Shown here in pieces: positions 9,673 through 14,259 of a stretch of 14,259 nt of DNA. The first letter of the stretch is position 1, and every line of letters begins with the position of its first letter. The DNA is from Scenedesmus sp. ARA3 (lineage: Eukaryota > Chlorophyta > Chlorophyceae > Sphaeropleales > Scenedesmaceae): assembly GCA_004335835.1 (NCBI GenBank), contig RWJK01001727.1:3124-17382 (forward strand), in the 5' to 3' direction. The position numbers and the translations under genes were made by a program. The notes under the pieces were generated by a model that was not told the origin of the DNA, did not search any database, and was given only the letters and a program-made list of their open reading frames with translations.

Positions 9673-12600
9673 TGCCGTCCCCCTGCAGGTGTCCCACCAG
9701 CAGGAGCTGTCGCGCTACGGCCACACACAGACCACCGCTGAGCTGCAGGCCATGCTGGGCGCACTGCAGAAGGAGGTGGACACACACGCGGGGCATGCGC
9801 GCAAGGCAGCGGTGAGGCGCTGCGTATCCGTTGCACCAAGCCATGCGTGCTGTGCTGCGTGCATGTACAGACATTGTGTGTGCGTGTATTGTACCAACAG
9901 TTTGTGGTATTTGTCTTCTGCCTGGCTGGCTTGTTGGCTGTTTTGTTCGTGCTAGGCTAGCAGCTAGCCAGATGGCTGCGTTATGCGGTTGTGAGTGGGC
10001 CATGCTGGGCGCACTGCAGAAGGAGGTGGACACACACGCGGGACATGCGCGTGAGGCAGCGGTGAGGCGCTGGGCTGATCATTGATTGCAAGCTTTGTTG
10101 TGTGCATTTGCCTCTGTGTTGTGTGTGCTTTGTTTGTTCTGCAGCGTGCGCTTTGTGTCTTCTGGCTGGCTGGGTTGCTGGCTGTTCTGTTCGTGCCAGA
10201 ATGGCGGCTGGCAGGCGGGTGCAGTGGTCTGTGTGCGGCTGTGTGTGGCATGCCGGGCGCGCTGCAGAAGGAGGTGGACATGCACACAAGGTCGCTGTGA
10301 GGCGCAGCGCACACGCATGTCTGTCGTGCTGTGCTGCCTGCATGCGTTCGTGCTAACGGCGAGTGTGCAGGTGCAACAGGTGCAGGTCGTGTCAGGGTGG
10401 CACTTCACAGATGTGCGCAGCATGCTGGAACCTTACTGGCTCATCCGGTTAGGCTTGCCGTTGCCCTTGCTACCACTCTGCAGGAGGCGTCTGCAGCTGC
10501 AGATGCGGCCCGCCAAGAGGCCGGCGCTGCGCGTGCTGCACTGTCTGCCACCCAGTCTCATGCACAGGCGCTGCAGGCGCGGCTGTCTGCCAAGGCTGCT
10601 GAGCTGTCTGGGCTGTCAGGCAGGGAGGAGGCGCTGAAGGAGCGCGTGAACGACCTGCAGGCCTTCGTGGACGTGAGTTTGAGACAAGTTTTGCATGATG
10701 CTATGGTGGTGTGCTGATGGATTGAAGGTGTGTTTCGCAATAAGTGTTGCCCCTGGATGATGCAATGGTGTAGCATTAGACACAATTGAACATAACTTAA
10801 CAGAACCTGCGCTGCACCTGTCTGGTTTTTCCAATCAGGTGCTCACCACCTTCACCAGTGATGCGCGGGAGCTGCTGGAGGTGCGGCGCAGCGAGGCGTC
10901 CCTCAAGGCGCGCGTGGCGGAGCTGGGCGCACGGCTCAAGGTGCGGCTCAGCAGCGTGTTGACGTGTGTTGCAGCGTGTGTTTGCATTTTATCAAGCCCT
11001 GTACAATCGGGCTGCTTTGTGGCAGCCACTGCACAAGTTGCTGTGTGTTATGTCAGCACGCGTCACCCTAGTGTTGCGCTTGTTGCCAGGCATCTTGTTG
11101 ACACCAATCGGCGATGGCCGCTGCGCGCAGGGTGACGCGCTGCAGCAGCAGCTGTCTGCTGCGTCAGCCGCAGAAGCCAAGCTGCGGCAGCAGCTAGAGG
11201 CCACTGCCTCAGAGGCAGCTGAGCTGCGGGGCCAGGTGGGGGCGCTGCAGCAGCAGGTGGCTGGCCTGCAGGGGGAGGTCGGCAAGAAGCAGGCTGAGAG
11301 CGAGGCCTTTGCACAAGGTGGGGTTTGCTGTTGGGGTTTGCTGCTGTAGCTGGTTGGTACAAGACAGGATAGGGGTGAGCAATGCTGCATGCTGTTGCTG
11401 TTGCAGTGGCAGGCTAATGGGTGGTGCTTGCGCCGGTGCTGATGTGTGGCACTTTCTTGTGGGTGCAGGCGCTAGTGGCAGCTGGCTGTGCATTGAGCAA
11501 CTCTGTGCGGACGGGCAGGACGCTGATGCTGCGAGTGCGGTGCTTGATCAAGCTGCTGCTGCTGCTGCCGCCGCCGCCGCCGCTGCTGCTGCTGCTGCTG
11601 CTGTTGCTGCTGCAGAGATCAACGAGGCCTACAACGCGTTTGAGGAGCAGCGGCAGCAGAACGCCGCGCTGCTGGGCCAGCTCACTGAGCGCGACAACAG
11701 CCTGGCTGCTGCGCAGCAGGACAGGCTGAAGGTGGAGCACCAGCTGGCACAGATGGGCGAGCAGGTGGGTGCAGTATGTCTGCATGTTGTCATGTAGAGT
11801 TTCTCTATGATGTCAGTGGGCTGGTGTTGATAGTATAGCGTGCGTGCAGCTGCACATATGTAGGGCCGAAGACACTTGGCACTTACATCAGCAGCTCAGC
11901 AGCTCATTGTCATTGGTATGCAGAAAAAAAACTGTCTGTCTGTCTGTACTGTGGACTCCTTGATCGCGTGCCTCGTTGCTCTGCTGGCATTGCTGCAGCT
12001 GCCTGCGGCTGCTGCTGCTGAGGTGCCAAGCTACCCTGTTGACTGGCCACACCGCACTGTTATGCTGCTGCCGTCCATCTGCTCTCCGACATCATTCATT
12101 ACTGTACTCCATCCATCGCCCGCTGTGTATTTCCTGCAGCTGTCTGCCGCTGGCGTGGAGGTGGCTGGGCTGCGTGGCGAGGTGGGGCAGCTGGTGGGGC
12201 TCAAGGAGGCGGCAGAGGCGGACCTGGCACGGCTCAGCGGCGACCTGGCAGCGGTGAGTGGGCTGTGCCTGAATCTGTGGCTGCGGCTCGGCCGACCTGC
12301 AGCAGCAGCAGCAGCAGCAGCAGTGATTGCTGAGACAGGTTGCTGCTGGTTTGCTTTATGGCATCCAAGTGGTGCGCAAACTTGGCAGCAGCAGCAGCAG
12401 CGGCAGCGGCAGCGGCGGCGGCAGCAGAGATATGCTTTCACAGGTGCTGCGCCTGTGCCTGTACATTGTACAAATGCGCTGGGCTGCCACCGCAGCAGCT
12501 GCCGTCTCAGCTGCGACAAGCTGACCGGAAAATCATCCAGCGAAACCCCTAAGCAACGCTGCTCATCTTGGTGCTCTGTCGCACTTGTTCCTGCAGGCGC

Positions 12601-13300
12601 GCGAGCAGCTGCTGGCGCACAGCAGCGCAGCTGACCGGCTGCGGCTTGACCTCAAGGCCAGCAATGACGACAAGGCGGGGCTGGAGCTGCTGCTGGCCAA
12701 GGAGCGAGAGGCAGCAGCAGGCAGAGTGCGCAAGGCTGAGGCGGATGCTGCTGCGCTCAGTGAGGAGCGTGCGAAGCGGCAGCGCCTGCAGGATGAGAAC
12801 AAGGTGGGCTGGGCGGTTGTTTGTATCTTTTAGCTAGCTGGCTGATGCGCGTCAGGTTGCATTACTTACAGCCACCTATGGCCGGCGTGCTGTGCATGTG
12901 GCAGCACTGTGCTGTGCATGACGATTCTGTATCAGCAGAGCTGAACACAACTTACCGGCAAGCAAGTGACACCCTTGTTGCCGCTGCTGCTCATGCTGCA
13001 TATGCCTGGGACCTCAACTGTCGCTGTGTGCAGCTGCTGACGGGCAAGCTGGAGCGGCTCACGCGCAACGCCAACACCAGCGAGGCGGTGCAGGAGCTTG
13101 AGGAGGAGATCAACGCGCTGCGGCGGCTGCTCAAGTGCAACGTGTGCCACACGCGCCAGAAGGACGTGATCATCACCAAGTGCTGGCACATGTTCTGCAA
13201 GCAGTGCATTGCGAAGAACCTGGAGGCGCGGCACCGCAAGTGCCCCGGGTGCGGGCACCAGTTTGGGCAGGCAGACGTGAAGCAGTTCTTCTTCACGTGA
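6676..13300 (+). CDS. BRE1: E3 ubiquitin-protein ligase Bre1/HUB (RNF20/40 family)
   Basis: Nuclear RING ligase that with Rad6/UBC2-type E2 monoubiquitinates histone H2B during Pol II elongation (family knowledge). Exons: 6676-7758, 8497-8576, 8828-9023, 9305-9406, 9689-9811, 10484-10672, 10839-10940, 11131-11317, 11616-11764, 12140-12253, 12597-12803, 13034-13300. All are GT-AG; 2799 nt gives 932 aa, near the length of plant HUB1/2 (about 880-900) and RNF20 (975). An in-frame TGA 9 nt upstream fixes the ATG. The N terminus (ILQFQNQKLSEQLANLKQQI) matches Bre1/HUB. The middle is predicted coiled coil, with Ala/Gln runs and a Gly-rich stretch at about 325-355. EAFAQEINEAYNAFEEQ across the exon 8/9 join matches plant HUB. 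The C-terminal RING is C-x2-C-x11-C-x-H-x2-C-x2-C-x11-C-x2-C with ligands 879, 882, 894, 896, 899, 902, 914 and 917, followed by GHQFGQADVK; it appears intact. An alternative exon 3 acceptor at 8677 would add 50 residues in frame. The other long introns (11765-12139, 12254-12596) hold only short repeats. Confidence 0.93.
7711..8075 (+). repeat. Copies of the BRE1 exon 1 end inside intron 1
   Basis: The last 48 nt of exon 1 plus its GTATG donor (7711-7760) recur at about 7871-7926. That copy is nearly identical but has an in-frame TAG where the exon has a sense codon, and it is still followed by GTATGA. A shorter third copy at about 8029-8075 keeps GGCGAGCCTGGCAGTGCAGC but lacks the donor. The spacing between the first two is 163 nt, and sequence after the donor also looks related, so the duplicated unit includes intron. 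The first copy is chosen as the real exon end because it joins exon 2 in frame. Confidence 0.8.
7764..7792 (+). repeat. Hexanucleotide TTTGGC microsatellite
   Basis: About four units of TTTGGC directly follow the intron 1 donor of BRE1. A degraded form (CTTGGGTTTGA) follows the second copy of the donor near 7927. Confidence 0.75.
8305..8525 (+). repeat. CTG-rich tandem duplication with a copy of the BRE1 exon 2 start
   Basis: The first 33 nt of exon 2 (from 8497) have a copy at 8396-8428 with 26 of 33 identical bases, preceded by its own TTCAG acceptor. Each copy is preceded by a CTG/CCG-rich tract. Period is 101 nt, not a multiple of three, and the upstream copy lacks a suitable donor, so it is read as a pseudo-exon. 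Confidence 0.7.
8775..8812 (+). repeat. Three 12-nt repeats before the exon 3 acceptor
   Basis: TCTCTGCTGCTG is repeated three times (last unit diverged), ending shortly before the CCCTGCAG acceptor of BRE1 exon 3. It supplies a partly pyrimidine-rich 3' splice region. Confidence 0.7.
9191..9207 (+). other. tRNA T-arm-like hairpin in BRE1 intron 3
   Basis: A perfect 5-bp stem (ATGGG/CCCAT) encloses the 7-nt loop TTCAAAC, exactly a tRNA T-arm with a good internal B-box. About 65 nt upstream GGCAGCCGG weakly resembles an A-box. No 7-bp acceptor stem or convincing anticodon arm can be folded, so this is at most a relic of a tRNA or tRNA-derived element, or chance. Confidence 0.3.
9253..9294 (+). 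repeat. (CTG)14 run at the end of BRE1 intron 3
   Basis: Fourteen uninterrupted CTG units lie 10 nt before the GGTCCCAG acceptor at 9304. The run occupies the place of the pyrimidine tract. Confidence 0.9.
9633..9668 (+). repeat. (CTG)12 run near the end of BRE1 intron 4
   Basis: Twelve CTG units lie 20 nt before the CCCCCTGCAG acceptor at 9688. A short pyrimidine stretch separates the run from the AG. Confidence 0.9.
9751..10297 (+). repeat. Roughly 250-bp tandem repeat including the BRE1 exon 5 end
   Basis: The last 61 nt of exon 5 (9751-9811) recur at 10001-10061 with 58 of 61 identical bases and an intact GTGAGG donor. A third, decayed copy starts at 10249 and runs into a stop. Periods are 250 and 248 nt. 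Intronic sequence between copies is also related (CTGGCTGGCT...GCTGTTTTGTTCGTGC and its partner near 10165-10197), so whole exon-plus-intron units were duplicated. Of the three differences in copy 2 only one changes an amino acid (Lys to Glu). Confidence 0.88.
11551..11615 (+). repeat. CTG/CCG run directly at the BRE1 exon 9 acceptor
   Basis: A run of CTG, CCG, then CTG units passes directly into the TGCTGCAG acceptor at 11615, with no separate pyrimidine tract. In one frame it would encode poly-Ala, but family alignment across the exon 8/9 join argues it is intronic. Confidence 0.8.
12302..12426 (+). repeat. CAG/CGG-rich runs in BRE1 intron 10
   Basis: Two blocks of CAG units, at about 12302-12323 and 12385-12426 (the second grading into CGG), lie mid-intron, in the opposite orientation to the CTG runs at intron ends. 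No coding role is apparent. Confidence 0.75.
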
Positions 13301-13665
13301 AGGCGTTTGTGGCTCTGTGTGCCGGGCATATGGCTTGATTGGGTGATTGTGTTTGGACGCATGCCAGCAGGTGGGCTATGCGTCCCAGGTTATCCTGCAA
13401 GTTTTTATGAAGTGCCCAGCACATGTGTTTGTGGTGCATGGCTGTTGCTGTGTGTTTTGTTTGGCACTTTGCTCAGCTGTGAGCGGTGTGAAGGAGCTGT
13501 TTGATGCAGGTCTTGTGCACACATGAAGGTGCGAGAAAGGCTGCAGCACGGCTGTGGCGCAAGCGTTGTCTATGCAGATGGTGCATGCCAATGTGTCTAA
13601 CACTTGCACTCTCAGCATCACAACAGGTACACGGTAGCGGGTGTGTGTAAGTGCTGCCAGCTAGC
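13301..13665 (+). terminator. BRE1 3' UTR with TGTAA poly(A) signal
   Basis: GT-rich sequence follows the TGA. The first TGTAA, the usual chlorophycean polyadenylation signal, is at 13646-13650, implying a 3' UTR of about 360 nt. The exact cleavage site cannot be read from sequence. Confidence 0.55.
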
Positions 13666-14050
13666 TGGTCGTGACTATCATGCAAGAGGTCTTGACCTCC
13701 TGGTATGAAGGCAGGAGTTAGGGCTATGCATTTTAGCAGCCTGGCAGCCTTAGTGCATGCCAACACACAGGTGCTGTGTGCTGCTGGCTGGACATGCAAT
13801 GCAGTGGCCATCAAGCAACTTGACTATGAAAGCTTTCCAGTCCAGTTCGTGGGTATGACAGTACAGTGACGCAAATGCCCAAGTTGCAGTGCTGCCAGCG
13901 GCATAGTTATGAGGAATGTGCAATGGCCATTCTTTCCAGTCAAGTTGGTGGTGTTGAAAAACACCGGTTTGGGGTGGCGGCTGTGCGCCAGATCATTTTG
14001 CACCGCATTATGCAGCGGCGGGTTCATTTTGGCAACATCTGTGCAGTGGC
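13666..14050. other. Convergent intergenic spacer
   Basis: This gap lies between the BRE1 transcript end and the stop codon of the minus-strand gene at the right edge. It should hold the latter's 3' UTR, but no minus-strand TGTAA was found. A diverged direct repeat pairs about 13797-13855 with 13915-13960 (shared CTTTCCAGTC and AGTT.GTGG); the second copy lacks about 19 nt. No coding frame is convincing. Confidence 0.4.
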
Positions 14051-14259
14051 TCAGTTGTAGACTGCCCGGTACCAGTCGCTGTTCTGGTTCTGCACCCTGC
14101 AGGCCCTCAGCAGCTCATACTGCTGCCAGTCTGTCTTCACCACTTCGGACTCCAGCTGCTTCTGGGAGGAGTCTGGGAGGGTGTTGGCAGCCTGCGGCTT
14201 GGCTGCCTTGGGGCAGGCCTGGCGCCGCACGACTGCTACAGTTGCAGTGGGCTCAGGCT
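14051..14259 (-). CDS. C-terminal end of an unrecognised protein (5' end outside window)
   Basis: A minus-strand frame is open from the window edge to a TGA ending at 14051, giving 68 residues. It begins PEPTATVAVVRRQACPKAAK, has a hydrophilic Ser/Gln/Glu middle, and ends WQQYELLRACRVQNQNSDWY plus RAVYN. Coding use is suggested by the Trp/Tyr/Asn-rich ordered-looking end and by GC-ending codons (GTG, AAG, CAG, CTG, AAC, TAC) of the kind preferred in the other genes. An acceptor inside the stretch (CTGTAG near 14239) could make the exon slightly shorter. I do not recognise the family. Confidence 0.5.
   Translation of the reverse strand, partial: PEPTATVAVVRRQACPKAAKPQAANTLPDSSQKQLESEVVKTDWQQYELLRACRVQNQNSDWYRAVYN

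Noticed and set aside
11471..11615. Longer BRE1 exon 9 starting at the GGTGCAG acceptor (11470) that would encode a poly-Ala stretch
   Set aside because: The phase also fits, but joining at 11616 gives EAFAQEINEAYNAFEEQ, which matches the plant HUB alignment without a gap.
1..14259. A novel multi-gene defence, biosynthetic or mobile system
   Set aside because: The genes seen are conserved housekeeping eukaryotic genes with no functional clustering beyond the TFIIA/BRE1 divergent pair. No transposase, reverse transcriptase or terminal repeats were found.

Overview
This window is nuclear DNA of a eukaryote, most likely a chlorophycean green alga (Scenedesmus/Chlamydomonas-like; inferred). The evidence is many short GT-AG introns, abundant CAG/CTG triplet runs, a chloroplast-targeted plastoquinone/tocopherol methyltransferase of the plant type, and a plant HUB-type Bre1 ligase. 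TGTAA, the usual chlorophycean poly(A) signal, lies downstream of two genes. I see no prokaryotic operon, phage, CRISPR array, transposase or intact tRNA.

Layout: (1) 1-1399, minus strand, the 5' part of a VTE3-like MPBQ/MSBQ methyltransferase. Four exons are visible and the rest runs off the left edge. (2) 1400-3267 has no gene. Most of it is CA-rich on the plus strand and is best read as a long GT-rich 3' UTR of the next gene plus the VTE3 promoter. (3) 3268-5727, minus strand, a complete four-exon gene for the TFIIA large (alpha/beta) subunit, 491 aa. (4) 5728-6675, a shared intergenic region between two divergent genes. (5) 6676-13300, plus strand, a complete 12-exon gene for a 932-aa Bre1/HUB/RNF20-type histone H2B E3 ubiquitin ligase with a C-terminal RING. 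(6) 13301-14050, GT-rich 3' UTR and a convergent spacer. (7) 14051-14259, minus strand, the C-terminal end of an unrecognised protein.

All exon models were built by hand from GT-AG sites, reading-frame phase and remembered family conservation. Phases close exactly: 1476 nt for TFIIA and 2799 nt for BRE1. TFIIA and BRE1 both serve RNA polymerase II transcription (preinitiation complex; H2B monoubiquitination during elongation) and are arranged head to head. VTE3 is metabolically unrelated.

The most unusual signal is not a new gene. Introns of VTE3 and BRE1 repeatedly contain tandem, partly decayed copies of the neighbouring exon edge with its splice site, at four places in 14 kb. Two of these lie beside long CTG arrays. 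Several introns also carry CTG runs at their 3' ends, where a pyrimidine tract is expected.
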